A DNA stretch of 64,000 bases from an uncultured Acidobacteriaceae bacterium (lineage in GTDB: Bacteria; Acidobacteriota; Terriglobia; Terriglobales; Acidobacteriaceae), in NCBI GenBank assembly GCA_937879855.1, contig CALFMO010000061.1, forward strand, positions 1-64,000. Direction: 5' to 3'. Below, piece by piece: positions 50,047 through 59,537 of this stretch (positions are counted from its first letter, which is position 1; the number at the start of each line of letters is the position of its first letter). The notes beneath the pieces were generated by a model that saw only the letters and a program-made list of their open reading frames with translations, did no database searches and was not told where the DNA came from. The position numbers and the translations under genes were made by a program.

Positions 50047-51099
50047 CTATCGCAACTCTTCCATGACGGCGTCCAACACTTCCTTGCTTGGCCGCGTCAG
50101 CGATTCGGGCAGAGTGGCCAGAGGCTGGTCGACGACATTCAACATGTCGAGGAAATTTGGGGCCTCCGGGTTTACGTAGAACACTCCGGTCAACACTTCG
50201 CCCTTGTCGTGAGCTTCGGTAAGGCGCGTGATGGCGCGAATCTTATCCGTCGGGTCGTAGTCTTCTTCCAGTTTGCGCAGGTGCAGCCGGGAGCCGTCGT
50301 GCATGGTGACTTCCACGGTTGAGCCGGGATCGTATTCGACCGCAATGTCCTCGAAGTGTGGGACGAAGCTAACGTCTTGCAACGTCTCTTCGTGCTCCTT
50401 CACGTACTTGTAGGACTTCGTCGAACCCTCGTGGTCATTGAAGGTGACGCAGGGCGAGACCACGTCGAGCATGACCGTCCCCTTGTGGGCGATCGCAGCC
50501 TTCAACATTGCGCTCAACTGGCGTTTGTCGCCAGAGAACGAGCGCCCGACCAAGGTCGCGCCGAGTTGAATCGCTAGCGCACAGGTGTCAATCGGGGGAA
50601 GGTCGTTTACGACGCCGGTTTTGAGCTTCGAACCCAGATCGGCAGTGGCCGAGAACTGGCCCTTCGTCAGACCGTAAACTCCATTGTCCTCGATGATGTA
50701 AATGATCGGAAGATTGCGGCGCATGAGGTGCACGAATTGCCCGATGCCAATGGAAGCGGTGTCGCCATCGCCGCTGACGCCGATGCAGACCAGTTTGCGG
50801 TTCGCCAGCATCGCACCCGTCGCCACAGAGGGCATGCGGCCGTGTACCGCGTTGAAGCTGTGAGAGCGGCTCACGAAGTACGCGGGCGTTTTCGAGGAGC
50901 AGCCAATGCCACTGGGTTTGATGAGCAGCTCCGGCTGCACGCCCATCTCATACATCGCCTCGATGATGCGCTCGGAGATGGCGTTGTGGCCGCATCCGGC
51001 GCAGAGCGTGGTCTTGCCGCCCTTGTAATCCATCACGGTCAGGCCGATCCGGTTGGTTTTTGGTCCGGCTGCTCCGGGCTCAACGGTGGTCGTCGACAT
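50047..51099 (-). CDS. korB: 2-oxoacid:ferredoxin oxidoreductase beta subunit
   Basis: Thiamine-diphosphate subunit of a ferredoxin-dependent 2-oxoacid (most likely 2-oxoglutarate) oxidoreductase, 350 residues, cytoplasmic. CAGCGHN near residue 34, GCSSKTPAYF near 66 and SPCVTFNDH near 215 provide four Cys for one [4Fe-4S] cluster. SGDGDTASIGIGQFVHLMRRN is the TPP-Mg motif, with NGVYGLTKGQ following. It starts on the base directly after the korA stop (TAA-ATG) on the same strand. Together they give acyl-CoA and reduced ferredoxin in a TCA-type cycle. Confidence 0.93.
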   Translation of the reverse strand: MSTTTVEPGAAGPKTNRIGLTVMDYKGGKTTLCAGCGHNAISERIIEAMYEMGVQPELLIKPSGIGCSSKTPAYFVSRSHSFNAVHGRMPSVATGAMLANRKLVCIGVSGDGDTASIGIGQFVHLMRRNLPIIYIIEDNGVYGLTKGQFSATADLGSKLKTGVVNDLPPIDTCALAIQLGATLVGRSFSGDKRQLSAMLKAAIAHKGTVMLDVVSPCVTFNDHEGSTKSYKYVKEHEETLQDVSFVPHFEDIAVEYDPGSTVEVTMHDGSRLHLRKLEEDYDPTDKIRAITRLTEAHDKGEVLTGVFYVNPEAPNFLDMLNVVDQPLATLPESLTRPSKEVLDAVMEELR

Positions 51100-52938
51100 T
51101 TACTTGCCCTCCATGCTGGTCAGTTCGTCGGTAATGGACCGTGCGTCGAGCGGCAGCCCCGTGATGTGGGCGATGCTGCGCAGGCGCGTGGTCAACTCGG
51201 GCTTCAGGTCGAGTCTGAGCAGGGTAAGCATCTGGGCGTCGCGGTTCTGATCGACTACGTAAATGCGATCGTGCTGCTCGATGAACTCATGCACCTCGCG
51301 CGTAAAGGGATACGCTCTGAGCCGCAGGTAGTCGGTTTCGATGGTGTATTCGTCACGTAATTGGTCGCGGCTCTCGGTGATGCCCCAGTGCGAGGTTCCA
51401 TAGCCGATGATGCCAATTTTTGCGTTGTTGCCCTTGGTAATCTCGGGACGCGGAACGAACGAGCGTGCGGTTTCAAACTTGCGGTTCAGGCGCTCCATGT
51501 TGTTTTCGAAGTCGTCGGCACGCTCGCTGTATTGCGCCCTCTCGTTGTGGCCGCTGCCACGCGCGAAGTAAGCCGCCGCCGGATGAATCGTACCCGGAAG
51601 CGTGCGGTAGCCGATGCCGTCTCCGTCCACGTCTTTGTAACGCGCGAATCCGCCTAGCCGGTCAAGATCTTCCTTGCCCAGAACTTTGCCGCGATTGATC
51701 GGTGTGGTCGGGTATTCGAACGGATCGGACATCCAATTGTTCATCCCCAAATCCAGATCCGACATAACGAAAACCAACGTCTGGAATTGCTCGGCAAGAT
51801 TGAAGGCTTCGGGCGCCATGCTGAAACACTCCGTCACCGAGCAGGGAAACAGCATGATGTGCTTGGTATCGCCGTGCGACAGAAACGCTGTTGAAAGAAT
51901 GTCGCCCTGGGAAGTGCGCGTCGGCAGACCAGTGGACGGACCAACTCGTTGGATGTCCCAGATTACGCCGGGAACTTCGACATAGTAGGCAAGTCCGGCG
52001 AACTCCGACATGAGTGAGATGCCCGGGCCTGCGGTGGCGGTCATGCTGCGCGCACCCGCCCATCCCGCGCCGATAACCATCCCGATCGCGGCCAGTTCAT
52101 CTTCGGCCTGCACAATGGCGAACGTCGCTTTGCCGTCCGGGCCGATGCGGTATTCCTTCATGTACTCAATCATCGTCTCGACCAGCGACGACGACGGTGT
52201 GATCGGATACCAGGTCACGACAGTGCATCCGGCAAACATGCAGCCGAGGGCGGCGGCAGAATTGCCGTCGATGATGATCTTGCCGGCGGTCGCGTTCATC
52301 CGCTCAATGTAAAAGGCGCCGCGCTTTTGCAGGTTCGCCTTGGCGTAATCGAATCCTGCCTGGGCCGCAGCCAGATTCAGATTGGCCGCTTTCACTTTTT
52401 TGGCGAACTGCTTGCGGATGGCCTTCTCGACCTCGGCCATGTCGATAGTAAGCAGGCTGGCGACTACGCCAACATAAACCATATTCTTGACCAGCTTGCG
52501 CAGCTTGGCTTCAGGGCAAACCGCAGCGACCAGCTTGTCGTAGGGAACGGCGTAAAAGATCAAATCATCCCGCAGCTTGTGCAGGGCGAGCGGTTCGTCG
52601 TAGAGAACCGAAGCGCCGGCAGCCAGCGACATTGTGTCTTCCTGAGCGGTCTCTGGATTCATGGCCACCAGGAAATCGATTTCCTTTTTGCGTCCGATGT
52701 AGCCATGCTTGTTGGCTCGAATCGTGTACCAGGTGGGAAGTCCGGCGATGTTCGAGGGGAACATGTTCTTGCCGGAGACTGGTACGCCCATTTGGAAAAT
52801 GCTGCGTAAAAGAACGGTATTCGAACTTTGCGAACCGGAACCGTTGACCGTCGCGACCTGAATGCTCATGTCGTTGACGATCCGCTTTTGCCCCACGCCG
52901 CCGGCGGAACCCCGAGGCGTGACATCGGTAGTAGCCAT
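51100..52938 (-). CDS. korA: 2-oxoacid:ferredoxin oxidoreductase, fused gamma-alpha subunit
   Basis: A 612-residue fused subunit from ATG 52938 (GGAAGGTGTTGGG upstream); an in-frame start at 52956 would add six residues. Residues about 20-195 form the gamma domain (GSGSQSSNTVLLRSIFQMG, GYIGRKKEIDFLVAMN). Residues about 215-612 form the alpha domain (GNSAAALGCMFAGCTVVTWYPITPSSSLVE, ATAGPGISLMSEFAGLA, PTRTSQGDI, FVMSDLDLGMNNWM). This is the usual fused KorA of aerobic bacteria. Its partner korB follows without a gap. It is the first gene of the operon; the region upstream to accA is 255 bases. Confidence 0.93.
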   Translation of the reverse strand: MATTDVTPRGSAGGVGQKRIVNDMSIQVATVNGSGSQSSNTVLLRSIFQMGVPVSGKNMFPSNIAGLPTWYTIRANKHGYIGRKKEIDFLVAMNPETAQEDTMSLAAGASVLYDEPLALHKLRDDLIFYAVPYDKLVAAVCPEAKLRKLVKNMVYVGVVASLLTIDMAEVEKAIRKQFAKKVKAANLNLAAAQAGFDYAKANLQKRGAFYIERMNATAGKIIIDGNSAAALGCMFAGCTVVTWYPITPSSSLVETMIEYMKEYRIGPDGKATFAIVQAEDELAAIGMVIGAGWAGARSMTATAGPGISLMSEFAGLAYYVEVPGVIWDIQRVGPSTGLPTRTSQGDILSTAFLSHGDTKHIMLFPCSVTECFSMAPEAFNLAEQFQTLVFVMSDLDLGMNNWMSDPFEYPTTPINRGKVLGKEDLDRLGGFARYKDVDGDGIGYRTLPGTIHPAAAYFARGSGHNERAQYSERADDFENNMERLNRKFETARSFVPRPEITKGNNAKIGIIGYGTSHWGITESRDQLRDEYTIETDYLRLRAYPFTREVHEFIEQHDRIYVVDQNRDAQMLTLLRLDLKPELTTRLRSIAHITGLPLDARSITDELTSMEGK

Positions 52939-53092
52939 CCCAACACCTTCCTTCAATTAGCAGGCGGAACCCTGTCGCCCATTGATTTATGGATCACAGA
53001 GGAGGAAAACATTCCATTATAACGGCGGCGCGCCGCTCCGTGTCGTCAAATCGCCCGTCCCTAGCCCGAGGAATCCGCTTTTGAACACAACA

Positions 53093-53178
53093 CATGTCTC
53101 TTATCCCGAGCGAAGCGGAATCTGATTTTTTCTGGCCGCGGGCAGAAACGAGATTCCTCGTGTCGCTCCGAATGACAT
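53093..53178. repeat. Inverted repeat between accA and korA
   Basis: Left half CCCGAGCGAAGCGGAATCT (53105-53123) and right half AGATTCCTCGTGTCGCTCCG (53151-53170) are imperfect inverted copies of the dispersed element at 30115 and 38461. No gene lies in this 255-base interval. Confidence 0.6.
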
Positions 53179-53193
53179 GGCGTAATGTGCGCG

Positions 53194-54147
53194 CTACTCG
53201 GTCTTGTAGAACTGGGCCATGCTCCGAAACTTATTATATCGTGACACGAGCAATTCGGCAGGAGGGACCTTCTTCAGTTCTGCGTAATGTTTTTGCAGGC
53301 TGGCATCAAGCAAAGCCGCAGCAGCCTCATGGTCGCGATGGGCTCCGCCCTCAGGCTCAGGAACGATATCATCGATGCAGCCAAGTTCGCTGAGGTCGGT
53401 GGCCGTGATGCGCATGGCCTCGGCCGCCAGTTCTTTTTTGGACGCGTCGCGCCACATGATGGCGGCGCAGCCCTCGGGAGAGATCACCGAATAAATCGAG
53501 TTCTCCATCATGAGCACGCGATCCGCAACGGCAATCGCCAGGGCGCCGCCGCTGCCGCCCACACCGATCACGGTCGCAATGATCGGCACCTCGAGGCGTG
53601 CCATCTCGCGTAGATTATAGGCAATCGCCTCGGCCTGTCCGCGCTCTTCCGCATCAATGCCGGGGTAGGCGCCATCGGTGTCGACCAACGTGAAGATCGG
53701 GCGCCGGAATTTTTCCGCAACCTGCATCACCCGGATCGCCTTCCGATAGCCCTCGGGGTGTGGCGTGCCAAAGTTGCGGTGCACGCGCTGCTTCATATCG
53801 CGGCCTTTCTGGGTCGCGACAATCAGAATTTCATCGCCATGAAACCGCGCCATGCCGCAGATGATGGCCGCGTCGTCGCCATACTTACGATCGCCGTGAA
53901 TCTCGCTGAAGTCGGTGAAGACGCGTTCAATGTAGTCAAGCGATTGCGGGCGCTGCGGATGCCGCGCCAGTTCGGTCTTCTGCCAGGCTGTGGGAGGAGC
54001 GTTCATCTGCTCGCGTAGCTTCTCGATGCGGTCCTGCAGGCGCGCGATCTGGCGACGGGTCGCGTCGTCGGCGTCCGGCGACCTCAGTTCGGCGACCTGG
54101 CGCTCGATCTGCTCCAACTCTTGCTGCGCTTTTTCGGCGGATGTCAT
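53194..54147 (-). CDS. accA: Acetyl-CoA carboxylase carboxyltransferase alpha subunit
   Basis: Forms malonyl-CoA for fatty acid synthesis with AccBCD; 317 residues. A helical N-terminus (QQELEQIERQVAELRSPDADD) is followed by ELARHPQRPQSLDYIERVFTDFSEIHGDRKYGDDAA. Carboxyltransferase motifs include VIGVGGSGGALAIAVADRVLMMENSIYSVISPEGCAAIMW near residue 190, with the oxyanion-hole glycines. The C-terminal end LEPEPEGGAHRD leads into the closing helices. It lies nine bases after dnaE on the same strand, so the two are co-transcribed, an arrangement also seen in E. coli where accA follows dnaE. Confidence 0.96.
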   Translation of the reverse strand: MTSAEKAQQELEQIERQVAELRSPDADDATRRQIARLQDRIEKLREQMNAPPTAWQKTELARHPQRPQSLDYIERVFTDFSEIHGDRKYGDDAAIICGMARFHGDEILIVATQKGRDMKQRVHRNFGTPHPEGYRKAIRVMQVAEKFRRPIFTLVDTDGAYPGIDAEERGQAEAIAYNLREMARLEVPIIATVIGVGGSGGALAIAVADRVLMMENSIYSVISPEGCAAIMWRDASKKELAAEAMRITATDLSELGCIDDIVPEPEGGAHRDHEAAAALLDASLQKHYAELKKVPPAELLVSRYNKFRSMAQFYKTE

Positions 54148-54156
54148 GCGTTGAAT

Positions 54157-57100
54157 TCAGGCGATGATGCGCACGCTGCCCCGCCCGCACAATTGTTCCA
54201 CGCGGGCGATGAAGTTGCGGTCTGGCAGGACATTATAGCCTTCCGCTTCCATCACCACCATGAAATCGCCCTGGCGCTCCACGTCGAATAGCACCTTAGC
54301 CTCTCCCTTACGCTCCAGGAAGAGCGTGTGCAGGTCGTCAACGGTGGTTTCGCCTGAGGACTCAAGCGGCACCCGAATGCGTATGGCGCGAGGCAGCGGA
54401 ACCTTGGCCTCCTCCAGCGGCTGAATTTCCGCCGCCGTGATCTTGGGGTTGGCGCCTTCCTCGATGCGCACGCCGGATCGAACCAGCACCGGAACTTCCA
54501 GCTTTACTTTGTCGCCGATGCGTTTGAAAGCCTCAGGAAAGACAATCATGTCAATCGAGCCCGACATATCTTCAAGTGTGGCTTGAGCGTAGAAGTCCCC
54601 ACGTTTCGATTTCAGCACCCGCACGTTGCTGATGATGCCGGCAGTCACGATGGTTTCGTCTTTGCCCGTGGATCGGGTCATCGCGGCGATTTCTTCGATG
54701 CTGAGCGCCTGCAGGTCGGTGAGCTTGTCTTTGTATTTTTGCAAAGGATGGCCGCTGATAAAGAAGCCTAGAATCTCTTTTTCGGCGGCGAGGCGCGTGT
54801 GCTCGTCCCAGTCGGGAATGTTGGGCAACTTATCGTTGTGCGCTTCGGAATCCTCCTGCTGAAAGACTCCGAACAGGCCGTGCTGGCCCGATTCCGCGTC
54901 GCGCTGCGCTTTCTGCGCTCGCTCCATCGCCTTGTCCAGCATGGCCATTAACTGCGCGCGGCGGCCCAACGAATCCATCGCGCCGCTCTTGATTAGGGAT
55001 TCCAGCACCCGCTTGTTGAGCAAGCGAAGATCGACATGCTCGCAGAATTCGAAAATCGATTTGAAAGAGCCGAGTTTCTTGCGGGCGGCCACGATCGATT
55101 CGATGGCGTTGCCGCCGACGTTTTTCACCGCGGCCAGGCCGAAACGGATGGACTCGCCGTGCGGAGTAAAGTTGGCATCCGAGACGTTGATGTCGGGCGC
55201 TTCGACGGCAATGCCCATCTCGCGGCATTCGTTAATGTACTTGACCACGTCGTCGGTCGAGCCGGTGACTGACGTCAGCAGGGCCGCCATGAACTCCACG
55301 GGATAATGCGTTTTCAGGTAGGCGGTGTGATAGGCCAGCAAAGCGTAGGCCGCGGAGTGTGACTTGTTGAAACCATATCCTGCAAACTGCGCCATGAGGT
55401 CGAAAATCTTTTCAATCTTCTTTGGCGGAAATTTGCGCTGGGCAGCGCCTTCGACAAAACGTTCGCGCTGTTGCGCCATTTCCTCGGCCTTTTTCTTGCC
55501 CATGGCGCGCCGCAGCAAGTCCGCCTCACCCAGGGAGTAGCCGGCCAGCCGGTTCGCGATCTGCATCACCTGTTCCTGGTACACAATCACGCCCAGCGTT
55601 TCTTGCAGGATTTCCTTCAACTCCGGCAGTTCATACTCGACTTTCTTGCGCCCGTGCTTGCGATCCACAAAGTCGTCGATCATGCCGCCCTGGATCGGGC
55701 CGGGCCGGTACAGCGCGTTCAGAGCGGTGAGATCCTCAATCGAATTCGGCTGGTACTTGCGCAACACATCGCGCATGCCGTGCGATTCAAACTGGAAGAC
55801 GCCGGAGGTGAGTCCCTTGTGGAAGACCTTTTCGTACGTTTCGTGATCCTCCAGCGGAATCTGATCCAGATTTAGCAACGTGCCGCGCGTCTGTTCAATC
55901 AGCTTCAGCGCGTCGGTCAGAATCGTGAGCGTGGTCAGGCCGAGGAAGTCCATCTTCAGCAGGCCCATCTTTTCGATGGCGACCATATCGAAGGCAGTTA
56001 CGATTTCGTCGTTCTTGGTGCGATGCAGCGGCACCAGGTCAGTGAGCGGCCGCGGGGAGATCACTACTCCGGCGGCGTGCACTCCGGAATTGCGGACCAT
56101 GCCTTCCAGTTTTTTGGCGGTCTCAAACAGTTCGCGAATCTGCGCATCTTTTTCGATCGCTTCGCGCAGCTGCGCGGAATCCTGAATCGCCTGCTCCAGC
56201 GTGATATTCATCTGCGTGGGGACCATCTTGGCGATGCGGTCGACGTCGGCATAAGGAATGTCCATCGCGCGGCCAACATCTTTAATCGCGGCCTTCGCCG
56301 CCATGGTGCCAAAGGTGATGATCTGGGCGACATTGTCCCGGCCGTATTTTTGCGTGACGTAGTTGATGACTTCGCCGCGGCGGTTCATGCAGAAATCGAT
56401 GTCGATGTCGGGCATGGACACGCGCTCAGGATTCAGGAAGCGCTCAAACAGCAACTCATGTTGCAGCGGGTCGATATCGGTGATACCGAGCGCGTAGGAG
56501 ACCAGCGAACCCGCGGCTGATCCGCGGCCCGGGCCAACCGGAATGCCTTGCTCCTTGGCATAGCTTATGAAGTCCCAGACGATCAGGAAATACCCGGGGA
56601 ACTGCATCTGCTGGATGATGGCGAGTTCGCGCTCCAGGCGCTGTTCGTAGTCGGTAATGGAATGTTTCAACTTCCCTTGCTCGTGCAGCGGGCGCAGCGT
56701 CTGCAGCCGGCGCGCAAAGCCCTCGCGCGTAACGTGCACGAAGTAGCTGTCGATGGTGTAGCCGGGCGGAACCTCGAATTGCGGAAACGGATTCGCAACC
56801 TTTTCCAGGCGCAAACTGCAGCGTTCGGCGATGTCAAGCGTGCGCGTGACCACCTGCGGGGCATCCTTGAAGACGCGCGACATCTCGTCGTGGCTCTTGA
56901 CGAAAAACTGCGTGCCGTCAAACTTCATGCGCCCGGTGTCGTGAATGGACTTGCCGGTCTGGATGCACAGCATGACGTCCTGCGCGTGAGCATCGTCTTC
57001 GCAAAGATAGTGGCTGTCGTTGGTAGCGACGAGAGGTAGGCCAAGTTCTTTTTCCAGCTGGAAGAGGCCGGGATGGATGCGGTGCTCCATCTCCAGGCCC

Positions 57101-57630
57101 TGATCCTGAATCTCGAGATAAAAATTCTGTTTGCCGAAAATGTCGGCAAACGTTCCGGCCGCCGCGCGCGCCGCGTCGTAATTGTTCTCCATCAGGCGCT
57201 CGGCCACTTCACCTTTCAGGCAGCCCGAGAGGCCGATCAGCCCACGCGAATGCTCTGCAAGAAACTTTTTGCTGACGCGCGGCTTGTAGTAAAAGCCGTG
57301 CAATGAGGCCTCAGACGTGATCTTGACCAGATTGCGGTAGCCTTCTTCGTTCTCGGCCAGCACCAGCAGGTGGTTGTAGGTGTCGCCTTCGGGCGCGGCC
57401 CGGTGATCATCTTTCTTGCAGATGTAAAGTTCGCAACCGACAATCGGCTTCACGCCATGCTTGTACGCCGCATTGACGAAGTGCACCGCGCCAAAAATGT
57501 TGCCGTGGTCGGTCATGGCCACGGCGGGCATGCCCATTTCTTTCACCCGCTGGCAGAGTTTTTCGACATCACAGGCGCCGTCGAGCAGGGAGTAGTCGGT
57601 GTGCAGGTGCAGGTGAACGAATTGGGACAT
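54157..57630 (-). CDS. dnaE: DNA polymerase III alpha subunit
   Basis: Replicative polymerase of 1157 residues. The N-terminal PHP domain opens with FVHLHLHTDYSLLDGACDVEKL and MTDHGNIFGAVHF. The palm holds GPGRGSAAGSLVSYALGI and the catalytic PDIDIDFCMNRR near residue 395. The later HAAGVVIS and FNKSHSAAYALLAYHTAYLKTHYP blocks are conserved, and the C-terminus has the OB-fold region (VTAGIISNVRVLKSKRGDFYAQATLED). All expected parts are present with no truncation; the length agrees with dnaE1. It precedes accA by nine bases. The 163-base region upstream diverges from the next gene. Confidence 0.97.
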   Translation of the reverse strand: MSQFVHLHLHTDYSLLDGACDVEKLCQRVKEMGMPAVAMTDHGNIFGAVHFVNAAYKHGVKPIVGCELYICKKDDHRAAPEGDTYNHLLVLAENEEGYRNLVKITSEASLHGFYYKPRVSKKFLAEHSRGLIGLSGCLKGEVAERLMENNYDAARAAAGTFADIFGKQNFYLEIQDQGLEMEHRIHPGLFQLEKELGLPLVATNDSHYLCEDDAHAQDVMLCIQTGKSIHDTGRMKFDGTQFFVKSHDEMSRVFKDAPQVVTRTLDIAERCSLRLEKVANPFPQFEVPPGYTIDSYFVHVTREGFARRLQTLRPLHEQGKLKHSITDYEQRLERELAIIQQMQFPGYFLIVWDFISYAKEQGIPVGPGRGSAAGSLVSYALGITDIDPLQHELLFERFLNPERVSMPDIDIDFCMNRRGEVINYVTQKYGRDNVAQIITFGTMAAKAAIKDVGRAMDIPYADVDRIAKMVPTQMNITLEQAIQDSAQLREAIEKDAQIRELFETAKKLEGMVRNSGVHAAGVVISPRPLTDLVPLHRTKNDEIVTAFDMVAIEKMGLLKMDFLGLTTLTILTDALKLIEQTRGTLLNLDQIPLEDHETYEKVFHKGLTSGVFQFESHGMRDVLRKYQPNSIEDLTALNALYRPGPIQGGMIDDFVDRKHGRKKVEYELPELKEILQETLGVIVYQEQVMQIANRLAGYSLGEADLLRRAMGKKKAEEMAQQRERFVEGAAQRKFPPKKIEKIFDLMAQFAGYGFNKSHSAAYALLAYHTAYLKTHYPVEFMAALLTSVTGSTDDVVKYINECREMGIAVEAPDINVSDANFTPHGESIRFGLAAVKNVGGNAIESIVAARKKLGSFKSIFEFCEHVDLRLLNKRVLESLIKSGAMDSLGRRAQLMAMLDKAMERAQKAQRDAESGQHGLFGVFQQEDSEAHNDKLPNIPDWDEHTRLAAEKEILGFFISGHPLQKYKDKLTDLQALSIEEIAAMTRSTGKDETIVTAGIISNVRVLKSKRGDFYAQATLEDMSGSIDMIVFPEAFKRIGDKVKLEVPVLVRSGVRIEEGANPKITAAEIQPLEEAKVPLPRAIRIRVPLESSGETTVDDLHTLFLERKGEAKVLFDVERQGDFMVVMEAEGYNVLPDRNFIARVEQLCGRGSVRIIA

Positions 57631-57793
57631 GGGTTGGGTAAAGCTAGTTTACCGCAGTGGGAGCAGAGGAAAAGTATTCGTTTCTGTGGTTTTAGCGTCC
57701 TGGAACACACAACAGGGGTCTCGACGAGTGCGACGACGGCGTCACTCTCTGACGGTAGAATGCTGATGCTATTGGTTCATCAACGCTTTTGAT

Positions 57794-58252
57794 ATGCAGC
57801 ACTGGCTAGATCAACATCAATCCGCCCTTTGGTTCATATTTCCCGCGTATTTCGCGGCGCTTTGGCTGCTCGTTTCCGCAGTTATCAGCTTTATCGGTGG
57901 CTGGACAAAACTAGCCGGGGTATTCCGCTCAGGCAAGCCTTTCATTGGCCAGCAATGGACAGGGCAGAGTGGTCAAATGCGGTGGATAGCTGGGTACGGC
58001 AACTGCCTTACCGTAGGCTGCAACCCCGAGGGTCTATATCTTGCGACAATGGCACTGTTCCGTTTCAGACATCCGCCGCTCCTGGTTCCATGGAGTGAAA
58101 TCAGTATCTCGCAAAGAAAGATTCTGTTCTTTCGTTTTGTTCGGTTCAGCTTGGGACATGAACTCCATATTCCGCTCTACTTGCGATGGAAATTGGCCGA
58201 CAAGCTGAGACGGGCTGCGGGAGATCGATGGCCGATTGAAACAATCGCATAA
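57794..58252 (+). CDS. Small membrane protein of unknown function
   Basis: A 152-residue protein. One strong hydrophobic stretch (LWFIFPAYFAALWLLVSAVISFIGGW, residues 12-37) is followed by a soluble part with RWIAGYGNCLTVGCNPEGLYLAT and HPPLLVPWSEISISQRKILFF. The Pro-Trp-Ser-Glu-Ile segment is a strand pattern found in many small bacterial PH-like proteins, so a PH-like domain on a membrane anchor is possible. It diverges from dnaE across 163 bases. Function unknown. Confidence 0.55.
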   Translation: MQHWLDQHQSALWFIFPAYFAALWLLVSAVISFIGGWTKLAGVFRSGKPFIGQQWTGQSGQMRWIAGYGNCLTVGCNPEGLYLATMALFRFRHPPLLVPWSEISISQRKILFFRFVRFSLGHELHIPLYLRWKLADKLRRAAGDRWPIETIA

Positions 58253-58372
58253 ACCCGACAATCGGTCGCTGATAGACCATTTCACGTTTGACCGCTGGCC
58301 CATGAGTCAATGAGTTCTATGGGGGATGTTACGTCAATCGCCCTTGTGGCAAGATGCTTGCGGCACGGAACT

Positions 58373-58681
58373 ATGAAATATCAGTTGGTCTTGCAGTTCG
58401 GAGCAACGTCGACGGAGGACTTTGATCGCTTAGTCGCTCTTGAGGATACGCTGATTGGAGAGCTGGACGACCTTGCGACAGTGGACGGTCACGACTTCGG
58501 TCTTGGGGAGTTCAACATTTTCATTCTGACGGACGATCCTGCCGAATCCTTCGATAAAGCGCACCGAGTTGTGACCGATCAGGGCGTCCCTAACGCCATG
58601 CGCTCAGCGTACCGACAACTGGATGGTGAGGACTACGTGATCCTCTGGCCTTCATCGCTCAAGAAATTTAAGGTCTTGTGA
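58373..58681 (+). CDS. Small soluble protein of unknown function
   Basis: A 102-residue protein from ATG 58373; an upstream in-frame start at 58310 is less likely. The sequence MKYQLVLQFGATSTEDFDRLVALEDTLIGEL then LGEFNIFILTDDPAESFDKAHRV suggests an alpha+beta sandwich with an acidic surface. No signal peptide or membrane span. No family recognised. It is 120 bases downstream of the membrane protein gene on the same strand. Confidence 0.55.
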   Translation: MKYQLVLQFGATSTEDFDRLVALEDTLIGELDDLATVDGHDFGLGEFNIFILTDDPAESFDKAHRVVTDQGVPNAMRSAYRQLDGEDYVILWPSSLKKFKVL

Positions 58682-58724
58682 AGACGCGACTTTGTCGGTG
58701 AGTGATATGGCGATTTTGCGACAG

Positions 58725-58979
58725 TTACGACTTGGACGGCGGCGCGATCTCCTTATCCCGCAGATCGTTAATGTCAAACCGCGCGACCCATGTGTGCTCT
58801 GAATCCGAATATTCGATGATGCCCTTGACCGGAAAAAAATCTCCCGCCGTCAGTTCGACCTCCAACCCGTTTCGCAGCGCGACCTCCGATTCGTTGAGGG
58901 ACCGTGTGGCCCCAATCGTGTTCAGGCGCACTCTTCCTTCCTGATCACAGTTGTTGAAATCGACATCGATGCTCGGCAT
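58725..58979 (-). CDS. Small protein of unknown function
   Basis: An 84-residue protein with a beta-rich pattern (GLEVELTAGDFFPVKGIIEYS, then TWVARFDINDL). It lacks a signal peptide and shows no cofactor motif. It converges with the gene at 58373 and shares only 43 bases with it. It could belong to the same operon direction as the gene at 59041, which lies upstream on the same strand. Confidence 0.45.
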   Translation of the reverse strand: MPSIDVDFNNCDQEGRVRLNTIGATRSLNESEVALRNGLEVELTAGDFFPVKGIIEYSDSEHTWVARFDINDLRDKEIAPPSKS

Positions 58980-59040
58980 GACTTGTCCAGTCCTCTGGAT
59001 CTTGTTGTTGATTGTAATTGAGCCGATTTAACGCCACTTA

Positions 59041-59325
59041 TCACTCGGTGCCTCGTAAGAACGCCTCTGCACGTTGGATAATCGCGTCGCGCAGTTCGGG
59101 CGTGACGGATACCGACCCGTTGGGGTCAATGCCATCAATTCGCACGAAAGCGCGCAGGTCGGGCATTTGCAGGTGTGCGTGTCGTTGGAAGATGCCACAG
59201 ACTTGCAGAAAGCCTTCGTAGGGGTCTAGCGTGCGTTCCACGATTCGCTTCATCAAATGCTTCGCAGCGATCATCGCATCTGCTCTTTGCTGCACGAATC
59301 GTTTCTTGCGACTGTGTATCTGCAT
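59041..59325 (-). CDS. Small basic/helical protein of unknown function
   Basis: 94 residues if started at ATG 59325; an upstream start at 59415 gives 124 residues. The sequence MQIHSRKKRFVQQRADAMIAAKHLM then GFLQVCGIFQRHAHLQMPDLRAFVRIDGID suggests a helical basic start and a beta region. No family recognised. It is upstream of the 58725 gene on the same strand. Confidence 0.4.
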   Translation of the reverse strand: MQIHSRKKRFVQQRADAMIAAKHLMKRIVERTLDPYEGFLQVCGIFQRHAHLQMPDLRAFVRIDGIDPNGSVSVTPELRDAIIQRAEAFLRGTE

Positions 59326-59537
59326 TGCCACCGACCGTAGATCGTTGACCTCAGTAGCTTGGCCCCTCGCAACGAGCCATTCTAACGGATGGTTTACGAA
59401 ACCAAGCCTTAGCAAGCTTGCGCCCTTTCTTCGCCTTCTTCCGGGGAGTCAGAGTTATGGGGAACAGCGCTCAAAACGCGGCGCGATCGTCAGCGGCGAG
59501 AGCCAATTTCCTCAAAAGCGTGACAAGTTGGGAACTT

